Position numbers and translations under genes: made by a program. Under the pieces are notes generated by a model. The model searched no databases. It had not been told where the DNA came from and saw nothing but the letters and a program-made list of their open reading frames with translations. Positions 1 through 10,795 of a DNA stretch of 64,000 nucleotides are shown here, piece by piece (the stretch's first letter is position 1; each line of letters begins with the position of its first letter). This DNA comes from Neoceratodus forsteri (taxonomy: Eukaryota > Chordata > Ceratodontiformes > Ceratodontidae). The DNA lies in contig CM057458.1 of NCBI GenBank assembly GCA_016271365.2, forward strand, positions 201,162,501-201,226,500, in the 5' to 3' direction.

Positions 1-2
1 GG

Positions 3-140
3 CAGAATGTGGGCAGATTTTCAGAATGGGAATTCCTCCGTCCCGTGACACACTGTAATGAAATTATGGGCTGTTTTCACAAAAATGTATTGCACTATGT
101 GGTGCAAGAAAGATTCCCCTGGAAGGGAAAATGTGTATGA
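3..140 (+). pseudogene. ORF-A C-terminal fragment, copy 1 (unknown conserved protein)
   Basis: An open frame enters from the window edge and ends at a TGA. Its last ~45 codons match, on the opposite strand, the end of the frame at 14540-14725. Shared residues include EWEFL, VTHCNEI, NVLHYV and FPWK, and several differences between the copies are synonymous or conservative, so this was once protein-coding. I do not recognise the family. It runs tail-to-tail into the BED-finger ORF-B that starts its 3' end 98 bp further on. A transposase or accessory protein of the same mobile element is a guess based on this repeated pairing. The 5' part lies outside the window. Confidence 0.5.
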
Positions 141-237
141 TTAAACAACAACATAGAAAAAACACACAAAAATAGTACAACACAGTAGTGGGGTGGGGTC
201 AGTGGTGGGGTTGGGGGGCATAAAACAATCCTCTCAC

Positions 238-1135
238 TTACTGTGGCCATGGGATGCCGTGGTGGTCCAGCAGCAGGTGCAGCATTGAAACTATTTGCTG
301 CTGCTGTGCTTCTACTCTGTTCACCTGCTGTTCCAAAGCACTGAACTGCTCATTATTTTCTTCAAGTGCTGCCCACATCAGGCCGATGTCAGACTGTGTT
401 GCAGGGACTGTGGCGGGGTCCACTGCAGCGGGGAATCCAGGTAGTGGGGGTGGTGGTGGACAGGGTGGTGCTGGGAACTGTGGTGGCAGTGGAGCAGCTG
501 TTGTAGTAGCCCTCCTCCTGCTGCGGTGGTGACTGCGAGGCACAACTCCCACCCCAGCAGCACCCTTGTCCACTACCATGAAGGGGCCAGCAGGTGTACT
601 CCTGGCCCCTTCCATGGCAGCCTGATACTCTGACCTGCAGTGGTTCAGCATGTGGGTGTGCTGGCTACTGGTCCCCAAATGTGTCCCATGGGGGCCACAG
701 TGCACCAGCTCACCACACACATGGCAAACCACCACTGTGCTGTCTCCCCCCACACAGTTAACAAATTCCCTCACTGGGGAGCTGCGGGAGGATCAGACAT
801 AGTTCTTGCATGAGTCCCACCACCACCTACATTTTTCAGGGCCACCTCTTGTGGCTCTGGAAGTGGTGGAGGGGGTGCTGCTGGAGCCCCAACAGCTGCT
901 GCTACCGATGGTGGTGGTGGTGGTGGTAGTGGTGGAGAAGGTGGATGCGCAGCAGCCACTGGTGGCACTGATGCTGCTGCTGCTGCTCCTGCTGCTCCTG
1001 TTGCTTCAATGGGGGAAGCAACACTGGCCAGGAGTCGGGAGTGGTCCAACATGACATGACTGCCCACCCCCCATGGGTCCGCACTCCCCTCCTACCATGC
1101 CCACGGGCCAGTGACTCGCCTTCTCCTGGGTCCAT
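238..1135 (-). pseudogene. BED-finger proline-rich protein (ORF-B), copy 1, frameshifted
   Basis: This minus-strand frame is homologous over its length to the intact protein at 12858-13721. The start ATG is conserved in both copies (MDP, then GRRGV/GQRRGV). The order is a proline/alanine-rich low-complexity segment, a BED-type zinc finger (CHVCGELV, then HTHMLNHC), another proline-rich segment, and a C-terminal glutamine-rich heptad-like helix ending LLLDHHGIPWPQ. Just before the finger, near position 774, this copy has one base fewer than copy 2 and the frame is lost, and further shifts lie near the start. BED fingers bind DNA and are common in hAT-type transposons and genes domesticated from them. 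Function here is inferred; this copy is probably dead. Confidence 0.7.
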
Positions 1136-1156
1136 CCTCCTGAAGTCCACAGGCTG

Positions 1157-1212
1157 ACACACACACACACACACAGACAGTGGACACACACACACAGTCA
1201 GTCACACACACA
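1157..1212. repeat. (CA)n microsatellite
   Basis: Interrupted CA dinucleotide runs lie just upstream of the copy 1 ORF-B start (minus strand). Copy 2 has a different, GT/GGT-rich upstream sequence, so this is not a conserved part of the promoter. Confidence 0.8.
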
Positions 1213-1239
1213 AAACAAAACAAAACTTACACAAAAAAA

Positions 1240-2770
1240 TTCACTAACAAAAAAACCCCACAAATACAATACAAAAACTAAATAAAGATATAGCATTTAA
1301 AAAAGCTGTTGGTTTTCTTCTGGAACTGAAATGCAATGAAGTGGCAACAAGGCAATCAAGCACTGTAACTCCTCTCCTCTCACAAATGCTTTCTCCCTCT
1401 ACAAATGCAAAGGAGAAAGTGAAAATGCTTTTGTGACTCACTTCCTTCCTGCCTGGCTAAAGCATGTGACTTACAGTACTGCAAGCCATGTGATGTGCCT
1501 ATTCCCTTCTCACTTCACCTTACTTCACATTAAGGCATAATGGCAATGTGAAGTGGTAATAATAATGATGCGAAGTGAGCACTTTGCAGCGCCCAGGTTG
1601 CATTGTGCTCTGCTAACGTGAAGTGGCCACTTTGCGTCCACTTCACAGGCAGATTAAAAATTCGCTGCATCTCTAACTGTGTGATCTTGAGCAAGTCATT
1701 TAACTTCATTGTGCTCCCAGGTCACATCTGGAAACAAGCTTCAGCTTACTGTGCTACTCCTGGTTAAACAATGTTCCCTTTCCCTTCCAGGGGCAGTAAG
1801 ACCCTCCATCTGTAGCATTGGACCTCACTACACACTGGACAGGTGGTTATCTCAGCATAATGCCCACCCTGTTGTGTCTTATTGCTTGCTTATATTTTTT
1901 TTAGTGTCCTAATATCCCCACAGCTTGCCCCTTTTGGTGGTGGGGCCTTTGGGGTTCCAGTCCCTTTGGATAATTCTTTGGCATAAACCATTGTTAACAG
2001 CAGCATGGGGCCTGAGAGTGTTAAGGGCATCATTCTGCTGAATGGCATGTATTTTTCAGTCCCTCACAGCATTCTATTTCTCCCTTCTACCTATCACTCA
2101 GCAACACCCATGGCAAGAATCCCCCCATGTCAGCTGCAAATCAGCAACACATAAATAAAATACATAGTAGCCCTTTTTACTGCAGCACACTAAGCAGACC
2201 ATGTTTACTCACACATGTAATGGATTATCCATAAAGTTTATGGGCACATACTTGCTCAATGGCCATTAATGTTGATGCCACCAGTGTGGCAATTGTTAAT
2301 GGTAGGAAATGCTTAGCATAATAATTTAATGGGTATCAATTGTGCCATTAAAAAGGTTTTTTGATGAGCTTTAATGGAAATAATAAAGCAAATAATATTT
2401 AATGGGTTTTAGTCATCGTTCATTAATGGAGTATCTTAGCAATTTAATGCAGTAAGCAAACAATACTTTCAAAACTAATACCAATTTGATGACAAAAATT
2501 AAAGCCATGAAAAATTGCAACACGATTTAATAGTGAGAATTAATGGGGTTGCCTTATATTAATGGGAAATTAATGGAAATTAATGGTATTTTAATGTATC
2601 TTGTGTGTAATAGTGTTTAGATTCCACACAAAATAATTGTCTAAGTTTTTGTTGAATATAGCAGAATGGGACTTGAGAAAGGATAAAATCCTATTTTGCT
2701 TTTCTGTAAATATATTTTCTGTTGGAAAACAATGAAAATATTCTACTGCATATTGAAACAATAATAATAA
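1240..2770. other. Gene-free stretch with MIR-like core and TTAATGG cluster
   Basis: No coding frame is convincing here. Positions 1677-1722 read like the conserved core of MIR/CORE-SINEs (gtgatcttgagcaagtca, then ttaactt and gtgctcccag). A short hairpin built on CTTCACATT/AATGTGAAG lies near 1525-1560. Between about 2270 and 2600 the heptamer TTAATGG occurs roughly nine times in AT-rich sequence. Nothing else is recognised. Confidence 0.5.
1677..1722 (+). repeat. MIR/CORE-SINE-like fragment
   Basis: The segment resembles the MIR core in which 'gatcttgggcaagtca' is followed by 'cttaacctct' and a 'gcctcag'-like end. Only this core is visible; no tRNA-like head or LINE-like tail is recognised. 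The match is by eye. Confidence 0.45.
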
Positions 2771-2944
2771 GATGACTTGGGGGCGCTAGAGAGCCAAGCA
2801 CTGGACCAGACGTGGGTTACTACAGTCTGAGTTCGGTACAGCTTCTGAACTGTTTTAAAGTATTTTTTCCCCTGACTGGACTGGAACTTTTGATTGTATT
2901 GGATACCTTAGCCCTTAAGCTTCAGTTTGATACCTTATTTGATT

Positions 2945-3657
2945 ATGGGGCATCAAAAGGGAGCAGCGGGTGGACAAACACAGAAGCCCAGGCAGACTCC
3001 ACATCAATCTAAGCAACAGCCAGGTCCTAGTCAGCCGAGTGATACAAGTGAACAGCCACCCTGGGATCCAGTGCTTCAAGCAGTTACTGAGATACATAAA
3101 GAGGTGGAAAATATTCTTGAGTGTCTCAGATCCCAGGATGTAAAAACAGATGTGGCAATGGCTTCAGCTAAAGATGCTGAGGAAAGATCTATGAAGCTAC
3201 AGGTCACCGTGGCTCAGCTCACTACTGAAAATGCACACCTCTGGAACCATTTGAAGACCTTGGGAAACAAGACTAGGGCCATGAATTTGCACCTCATGGG
3301 TTTGCCAGAAGGAATTGAGGAGGATCTTCTTACCTTTATTAGGTCCTGGTTATAAGGAGCTATCCCCGAAGACTTCGGAGTGGATGTACAGAATCTAGTT
3401 AGGGCCTTTCTGGTGAACGTTCGGGCCCAGCAAGTTCACCAGCAGATATCTCGTACAGTCCTTATTGTTACTACCGGCATGGAGTAATTGATATGGGCTC
3501 GGCAAAACCATCAACTGCAGCTGGAAGATCATGATGTGCAATTTTTCCTGGACTGGCTTTATGCGATGAGAAGTCATCGGAAGCACTTTGATCCACTGCG
3601 GCAGCAATTTATAGCCCTCGGAGTAGCTCACTCGCTTCTGGCTCCAGCGCGGTTATG
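2945..3657 (+). pseudogene. L1/Tx1-type LINE ORF1 protein, decayed
   Basis: The frame starts at an ATG at 2945 (MGHQKGAAGG) with a polar, Pro/Gln-rich N-terminus, then a coiled-coil region (about residues 45-110), then NLHLMGLPEGIEED, the start of the RNA-recognition domain in L1-type ORF1 proteins. A stop at 3352-3354 interrupts it. Shifted frames continue with VQNLVRAF and a C-terminal domain containing FFLDWLYAMRSHRKHFDPL and HSLLAPARL, which matches the L1 ORF1 C-terminal domain pattern (QRRKAF..V...L, YSLLYPARL). ORF1 proteins are RNA-binding chaperones for LINE retrotransposition. No endonuclease or reverse transcriptase follows, so this is a 3'-deleted or internally deleted copy. An element start near 2773 is plausible. 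Confidence 0.72.
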
Positions 3658-3659
3658 AA

Positions 3660-5129
3660 TTACTTGTGGTGGTGTGACTTACTTGTTTTCAGATCCTAAA
3701 GAGGCAACGAAGTGAGTACATAAAATTGCTTCAGATTTTCAATCTGCAACACCAGAACAAGAAGCAGATTTGGGGGCTTCACATTTGGACACTTGAGAAG
3801 TATTTGACTATGTCTTTTTTTTCCTTTTTGAGTAGAAGGTTTGCTAAACATCTAATGAGAATTGGGATACAGCAGTTATACAATAACATTTATTGGGCTA
3901 AGATTTAATCTTCCTTATAATATCTCTGATGCATCAGAAGTTCTGATCTGGAAGGTAGATGTTTCATTTTTGTTTTATAGAAGGGGAATGTAATATTGCG
4001 TTGTCTTTACCTCTGGGCCTTTCTCATATTGAAAGTGGACTTTGGGACTTTGGAATTCTCTCTCCAAGAGGTTTCTTTTGAAGGGACTATCCTAATGAGT
4101 GTACTGTGGGGAGTTTATTTCCTATTGATGGATATTTCCATTTTAGAATTTCCACTATTATGGGGAGGACAAACAGTTTGTTTTTATTTCCCTTTATCTG
4201 TTGCAGAGTGCTGTGCTGGGAAGAAGACTGTGGCATATGCCCACTTATTTTGTTTCTCCCTTACACTTCTTTTTGAATATGTTCGTGGGAACAGTGACTG
4301 CAGTAAAGTCACTTTAACTGATTTTGTTTAACATAGACTTGATATTTTCCCATGGGTCATGGCTTGGTGGGCATATGTGTAAAGTTATGGAGTTTATATA
4401 TTTTTTCCACTGGATTCCCTCATATGTTGTGTCAAAATGAATAGTCTCTGTCTAAACTGGGTACTGAAATATTGCTATTTTCATTTGTATGTCAAATGAC
4501 TGGATAGCTATTGAGGTAATTTTTCTTTCATTACTTGCTGGTACAGTGCAACATTTCATAAAAATAAAGGTAAAAAAAGACTTATGCACAATTCGGGTTT
4601 GTTTCAGTTTCTCATAGGGACAACTGGAAGACACAACTGATTGCAGTCTTCAGGTATGATTCAGTGCATATTCAAACAAGCATTTGTCAATGCCAAATGT
4701 TTGCTTGCTGGCATTGGCATTGGTAGTGTAGGAGTTAGAGAGCTGCATAATAGGAATGGCAGTGAAGTATTGAACTGAAGCCAACCCCACCACCACCCTG
4801 CAGAGACTGACAGGCATTGGGGTGTGCCTTTGGGTCGTCATGCATAACAGCCATGCCATTTCACCACACCCTACCCTGCAGAAACTGACAAGTGTCATTG
4901 TATGCCGTGGGGTCTATGGCCCCTATGCTCACCCCATTCCATCAGAAAATACGGTGAGATGGGTCCTGTATAGGAGAATGGAGTGAACTTTGGGGCCGAA
5001 GAGTCCAAGGCACACCTTGATGCCTCTCACTGGCTGCAGGGTGTGAAATGGTATGAGAATTACAGGCAAGAATCCTAAGTCACACCCCTGTTGCCTGTCA
5101 ATCTCTACAGGGTGGGGCATCATGGTCAT
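3660..5129. other. Gene-free stretch, possibly LINE-derived at its start
   Basis: Codons after the ORF1 fragment remain LINE-like for about 150 bp, then nothing recognisable follows. Between 4780 and 4910 a motif like 'cctgcagagactgacaggc' occurs twice about 84 bp apart, and once inverted near 5085-5113, suggesting a small degraded repeat. No gene is supported. Confidence 0.4.
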
Positions 5130-6235
5130 AAACCCTAACACCTCAGGCGTTCGTTGGCATTTTCACTCCAAATTTTCAATATGGGTTTTTTGTGACCCCC
5201 ACCTTATGAACAGTGGCAATATCAGTTTGCTAGCCAAAAGCTGATTTCACATAGCAACTATGCCATTTGGCACCACAGATGTGAAAACACATTTCGAACA
5301 GGATGTGAAAAATGACAGCTGTACTGTTCATGGGGAGGTGCAAAAAATGGCAATGTTGAAAATCTGCAGTGAAAATATTAAAAAAACTGGTGAAGTCACG
5401 AGCGTGCATAGAAAATGTGCAACACACATCCGTAATGCAATTAGTTTGGGGATTTTTTACAGTAGATTTTCAACACAGGGATTTTGGAACCTGCGCTCAT
5501 GAATAGTGTCACTGTGATTGTCTTAATCTGTCCCGAACAATGATTTCCCACAGCGACCACACATTTCTGTGCTGGATGTGCGAAAACACATTTCGGCCAT
5601 GGTGTGAAAAATGACAGCAGTACTGTTCATAAGGAAGTGTGGAAAAATGCCAGTGGTGAAAATCTGGACTGAAAATATTAGAAATCCATGAACTTATGAG
5701 GATGCGTGGAAACTTAGCAATGGTCACTCGTAACACAGTCATTTTATGGACTTTTTTCACCAAATTTTTAAAATAGCTATTTTAACACCTCTGCTTGTGA
5801 ACAGTGCCACTGTGATTTTCTTAATCTGTCCAGAACATTGTTTTTTCACACAGACTGTGCCGTTGTACGCTACATGGGTGGAAACATTTTGGGAGAGATG
5901 TGAAAAATGACAGCTGTATTGCTCATAAGGAGGTGTGGCAAAATGACAATGTTGAAAATCTGGAGTGTAAATATTGAAAATTCGCAAAAAACAGTCATTT
6001 TTTGGATTTTTTTCACCAAATTTTCAACATAGAGTTTTTGGAGGCCTACCTCATGAACTGTGACACTGTCGTTTCATAAATCAGTCCCAAAAGGTGGTTC
6101 CACGCAGTGACTGCGAAATCACCTTTCGGGCCCGAGTAACAAAATGACAGTGACAGAATTCATGAGGTGGGGTCCCAAAAACCCATGTTGAAAATTTGGT
6201 GAAAAAATTCCTCCAAATGCCTGAGATATGCATCA
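5130..6235 (+). repeat. ~298-bp tandem array, copy A
   Basis: The phrase 'tgtgaaaaatgacagc' recurs at 5304, 5603 and 5899, giving periods of 299 and 296 bp, with the rest of each unit also related. The same unit builds the longer array at 46200-52090 in opposite orientation. Within a unit, the half starting 'aaaatgacag' is related to the reverse complement of the other half, so each ~298-bp unit is an inverted pair of ~149-bp half-units. Open frames across it are side effects of the repeat. Confidence 0.8.
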
Positions 6236-6372
6236 AAGTTGAAAAAACCCTATTTATTCCATTATACAGCTTACTGGCATTTCTTCAGTTTCGCGGTCGG
6301 CTTTGAAGAGTGCAGACGTGTTTCTGGTCCACCGAAGATCGTCATGCCAGACTCAGGAGGTAAGTATGGGGT
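6236..6372 (+). other. Exon-like leader with splice donor, copy A
   Basis: This segment directly follows array copy A. It is closely repeated, in reverse, at about 45990-46100 next to array copy B. Both copies keep the run from 'ccattatacagcttactgg' through 'gtcggctttgaagagtgcag' and both end at a strong splice donor (GGAG/GTAAGTAT here, GCAG/GTAAGTAT in copy B). It may be the first exon of a transcribed repeat. No protein is recognised. Confidence 0.5.
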
Positions 6373-6394
6373 GAGATGGGTGTGTGGGGAGGCA

Positions 6395-6760
6395 GGGTGC
6401 ACAGAGGGTGGGCACAGGTGGGAGAAGGGAGGTCAGGACAGGCAGCGAGGGAAGGTTTTTTTCTTTCATGTTTTTTTTTTTCTTGGAGACGTGGGACTTG
6501 TGCCACGCTGTGATGGGCTCCCAGCGTGGCAGCTGGAAGGCTGTTTTGGGGGGCAGTGGAGCCCGGCGGAGTTGGGCACCCCGTCGGCCACGCGGACTGT
6601 TGCCATGCTGGGGTGGGCTCCCAGCATAGCACCTGGAACTCTGTTGAGGGCGCAGCAGAGCCGATGGGGATTGGGCACCCCCGTCGGCCATACAATGTGT
6701 GCATGGGGGGGGCATGAGCATGCAATACGTGCGTGTGTGTGTGTGTGTGTGTCTGAGGAG
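6395..6760 (+). repeat. GC-rich module with internal duplication and (GT)n
   Basis: A G-rich stretch contains two related ~110-bp pieces: 'gttgggcaccccgtcggcca' near 6570 and 'attgggcacccccgtcggcc' near 6670, each preceded by a 'gggctcccagc' phrase. A GT run lies at 6729-6751. A related module occurs in reverse at 45560-45840, so it belongs to the same element as the leader and array. Confidence 0.6.
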
Positions 6761-6789
6761 CGCATGAGCACACAATATCTTATCACTGC

Positions 6790-8095
6790 TCACTGAAGCA
6801 TAGCTCTCCCTTTGAACTGTACGGCACTGCAGTTTCAACTGCTGTCATAGACAGCTGCAGCATTCATTGGCGAACTGTGGCTGCACCTGCAAACACACTG
6901 ACTGAATTGGAAGACAGGGTGCCACACCTCCGAAAACTCGGATGATGGCACTATGTTTCTTGCACATGTGTGCAAGCAAACTTAAAAATTACTTTTAAAA
7001 AGCATTGCAGATCTATTTGTAATCTTCATTTAGTAATCATTTACTCAATCAATCACTTTAATACTTAGAATTTAGTATTCTTTGAGGTAGTACTCTTCTA
7101 TGATGATTAAAGATGATTAAAAATGACTAAAATTATTCTTCAAAGACAAATTAATGACTGCTTTAATATTAAATTTAGTATTCGACTTTGGATCTAGCAA
7201 TTGCTTCAGAGTGGTGCAGAAAGCTGCCTTAAAGACAACAAAACTTGTGGCTGTTAAAATCTCCTCAGCTAAGTTGAAGTGCATCTACAAGTATCCTGTG
7301 GGAGCTTTGGGTGCAAGTCAGGGAGCAGGTAGCATAGCCAGTAGGTACTGCCAATTAAATTCACGCTGTGGCTAGCTTTAAAATGCCAGACTGGACTTTA
7401 TTTTAATAAATTACATCTCCGAGAAGCCAAATCAAAATTGGAATACACCCAGCTTCATCCTTGATGCAATTTCATTTAAAAAAGGACACACATCGATAAT
7501 AAATCAAAAGGTGATCTCCAAAGAAATACACTTAAAGTCAGTTTTTGTGCAACCAGCTCCTCTGCTGTCTCCAGTACACATCCAGATGGGTCCTGGTCCC
7601 TGAACCAATTAAACTCCACTCTAGCTCCCGGTCCAAGAGTCATTGCCCTGTTTACCTGGCACCACTTGCTGATGATGGCTGTAGCTGGGAGAAAAATCGC
7701 TGGTGCTGGTGCTGCTGCGGCTGTTAATACTGACTCCTTCTCCTCCCAAGACTATATCGGCAGTGCCCACAAGCAGGGCCGCATTGTCTGAAGAGCAAGT
7801 GTTGAGAGGAGCAAGCTACAAAGACCACAAGGGAAGACCAACCACCTGTCTGCAGCAAGCTGGGCAGCCAGCCATCTGTTAAATCCACCTCCTCTCTCCT
7901 CAACTTCTCCCCAGGTTGGGGCGGTGAGTCAGTGGCAGCACCATAAAGCAGGTGTGTCCACTTGAACTAATCTTTAAACAAAAAAAAAGAAAGAAGTTTC
8001 TTTTCATGCCAAGGGAGCAAGAAAGAATGTCCACCGCCATTAGAGGGGTCAGGACAAGGCTCCAGTGTGAGGGCCAATCTAGTCAAATTTATTTA
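6790..8095. other. Gene-free stretch
   Basis: AT-rich sequence to about 7500, then a more balanced segment. I see no coding frame with recognisable motifs, no RNA gene and no clear repeat structure. Frames near 7545-7727 are short, cysteine-rich by chance and lack support. Confidence 0.4.
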
Positions 8096-8104
8096 AATTG
8101 CTCC

Positions 8105-9020
8105 AGTAATGGAGCACAGGGTGAGAGGACGGTTCTATTCAAAATTACCTAAATTTCTTTAAATCATGCTCCTGCTTGGAGCACAGGGCAGGAGTGGGCA
8201 GCATTCAAATCAAGTAGCTCATGGAGGTGGAGCAGAGGGCAGGACAGGCCCTAAATTAAATACTAAAAAGCTAGTGCTTGGAAGGAGTAAGTCCCAGGGT
8301 AAAGGCTCAGTTATAGTCATGCTAGCCCATTGGGCTAGTGAATGAGGGCTAGCTTACCCAAAGGTTTTTTTTTTTATTATTTTTATTATTATTTAGAAAT
8401 AAGTGCCAGAGGGCCAGTTTGGGGATGTAAGCCCCAGATTATAAAGTGAAAGTGCTCCAGGGTGATAAAGGTAGTAGCCAAACTAAGGCTAGAGTGGTAA
8501 AATTGTTGAATTTGCTGAATTAAAGTGCAATAGGGTGTCAGCTCCAGTCAGAAACAAGCGGGGAAAGGAGTGGACCAGCCAGTTAGCTACCCCAGTAGTT
8601 ACCATAGCCCTAGCCAAGGCCTAGTAACCTGAGTAACTGACCTGTAGACCCTACAACACTAGCCTTAGCTTGGCCACTGGTGGCCTCTTGGCTACTATAG
8701 CCACTTTTATCACCCTGGTCTCACTTTATAATCTGGGGCTTACTTCCCCTAACTGGCCCCCATAGTGCTTATTTCTGAATAAATAATAAAAACAACTTTT
8801 GAGCCAGCTAGTCCTTATTCACTAGCCCAGCTGGCTAGCTTGGCTATAACTGGGGCTTTACCCTGTCTTTTCTCCTTCTGCAGCCCTATTTACTATCTAA
8901 TTCAGGGATGGCTCTTACCTCTGCTCTGCCTCTGGGAGCTACCTAATTTGAATGCCACCCACCCCTGCCCCATGTTCCAAGCAGGAGCCCAATTCAAATA
9001 TTTATTTCTATTTTATTTTT
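8105..9020. mobile_element. Large foldback element (two ~370-bp inverted arms)
   Basis: The left arm (about 8105-8497) and right arm (about 8665-9020) are reverse complements with scattered differences. Matching phrases include 'gtaagccccagattataaag' against its inverse near 8710-8750, 'ctagcc...gggctagtgaat' on both sides, and 'gctcctgcttgga' at 8169 against 'tccaagcaggagc' near 8976. A centre of about 170 bp separates the arms. No coding sequence is seen. It is best described as a foldback or very long TIR non-autonomous element. Confidence 0.72.
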
Positions 9021-9129
9021 TATTTAATCATTTGTTGACTGGGATAGGCATGCTGAGCCAAGGTTCATTTCCAGGTGCGACCTGGGGGAGGGGGGAATAG
9101 GAAATTACAAACAGTTATGCACAAGTACA

Positions 9130-9532
9130 TCATTTTAACAGTGATTTGAAAATAAGCAGATACAATGGTGTTTGAATATAACAGCCATTGTGACAAAACT
9201 GACAATGGTTATAGCAAATAAATCCATGATAACAGAAAAAGACATAAATTTAAACATTTCTGGACATGAGACAACTGGGAGAGCAGAAACACAAAGTAAG
9301 TGCATATGGTATGGTCTAGATCTTGTAAGTGCTGTGGGGTGGAGATAGATCACCTGGGGCACTGGCAGGGAGGAGTTGGTAGGAGGTGTAGTTGTGCCTT
9401 ACAAGTGGGGTAGGAGGAGGAGCTTCTGATGGTGGGGGCAAGCTTGTTCCACCAACTGGGAAGCTGGTAGGAGAAAGCAGCTTTGCCAGAAGTCGAGGAA
9501 GGGTGAGGTATATGAAAATATCTATCACTCAT
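9130..9532 (-). pseudogene. LINE 3' end (RT C-terminus and 3' UTR)
   Basis: On the minus strand, the frame around 9350-9532 reads FHIPHPSS, SYQLPSWWNKLAPTIRSS, the usual end of Jockey-superfamily LINE proteins (LWNSLPPxIRSS). It continues the reverse transcriptase seen at 10795-12217; the two halves were separated by the CR1 inserted at about 9577-10795. The rest down to about 9130 is the presumed 3' UTR. Decayed. Confidence 0.65.
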
Positions 9533-9576
9533 TCTGTTGTCATGGATTTATTTGCTGTAACCATTGTCAGTGTAGA
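9533..9576 (+). repeat. Inverted duplicate of nearby LINE 3' UTR
   Basis: About 41 bases here are the reverse complement of 9196-9238 (ctgacaatggttatagcaaa and onward), with one or two differences. The piece sits exactly between the broken minus-strand LINE and the 5' end of the plus-strand CR1. Confidence 0.7.
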
Positions 9577-10795
9577 CTGAGGTGGGCTATGGATATGGCC
9601 TACCTAGACTTTAGCAAGGCATTTGACATAGTCACACACAAAAGATTAATATACAAGTTAGACAGCCTTGGAGTGGTTCCCAAGGTGGTAGCCTGGGTAA
9701 AGAATTGGCTGGACAACAGGACACAGAGGTAACAGTAAACAGAGTCCACTCTGAAGAAAGGGGGGTTACTAGAAGGGTACCGCAGGGTTCACTACTAGGA
9801 CCGGTCCTCTTCAATGTCTTTATATGTGACACACTGCAGAGGGGCTGGAAGGAAAAGTATGTCTCTTTACAGACAACACAAAGATCTGCAACAGGGTTGA
9901 TACACAAGGTGGGGTGAAAAGGATGAGAAGGGACTTGGCGAGGTTGGAGGAATGGTTAAATGTATGACAGCTTAGATTCAGTGCAAAGAAGTGCAAAGTC
10001 ATGCACCTGGGAAACAAAAACCCAGGGGAAGGGTACACAATAGGGGGTGAGATACTAACAACAACAACGATGGAAGGATCCTGGGGATAGTCATATCAGA
10101 CGACCTAAAGGTGGGCAAGCAATGTGAGAGGGCAGCAAGGAGGGCTGGGAGGATACTGGGATGCATAGGGAGAAGCATCACCAGTAGAAAACAAGAAGTT
10201 GTTGTCCCTCTGCACAGACAGATGGTGAGACCCCATCTGGAGTACTGCATGCAGTTTTGGAGACCCCATCTCTGCAAGGATATAGACAGGATGGAGGCTG
10301 TCCAGAGAAGGGCAACTAAAATGGTGCTGAGTCTGCAGAAGACATCTGAAAGAGAGACTAGGAACTTAATATGTATACCCTTGAGGAAAGGAGGAGAAGG
10401 GGACATGATAGAAACTTTCAAGTACCTCAAGGGAATCAACAAAGTCCAAGAGGGCCGCATCTTTCAGAAAAAGAGATGTGCAAGAACAAGGGGGCATAAT
10501 TTGAAGATAGAGGGGGGGATGGCTCAAAGGTAATGTGAGGAAGTATTTTTTCACAGAAAGGGTTGTGGATGCATGGAATGGCATTCCTGAGGAGGCTGTG
10601 GAGTCAAAAACAGTGGGGTGATTCAAGAATGCATGGGACAGATATAAGGCAATTCTAGTGGGGGGTAGGAGAAGTAGGCTGTTAGTTAAGTAGGATCTGC
10701 AGCTTATCCAGTAGGTAGGGAAATGGGTAGACTAGGTGGGCCAAGCTGTCCTTATCTGCCATCAAATTCTGTGTTTCTATGTTACTTCTATGCCT
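9577..10795 (+). pseudogene. 5'-truncated CR1-type LINE
   Basis: This copy begins inside the reverse transcriptase domain (MAYLDFSKAFD, then RLIYKLDSLGV and NWLDNRTQR). It continues in shifted frames with GVTRRVPQGSLLGPVLFNV (normal GVPQGS with R changes), [16 protein letters not shown] and IETFKYLKGINKVQEG, and ends with a short CTATG-type tail (tctgtgtttctatgttactt). It is the same family as the long CR1 at 47659-50862, but shorter, frameshifted and inactive. Its insertion splits an older minus-strand LINE. Confidence 0.8.

Noticed and set aside
3660..4640. Looking here for L1 ORF2 (endonuclease/RT) after the ORF1 fragment
   Set aside because: None of the endonuclease or RT motifs can be read in any frame, so no ORF2 is annotated.
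6239..6796. A 185-codon frame over the leader and GC-rich module
   Set aside because: It crosses the conserved splice donor, poly-T and GT runs, and the counterpart at 45.5-46.1 kb does not keep the frame.
10000..10460. 153-codon minus frame
   Set aside because: It is the antisense of the CR1 reverse transcriptase C-terminal region on the plus strand.
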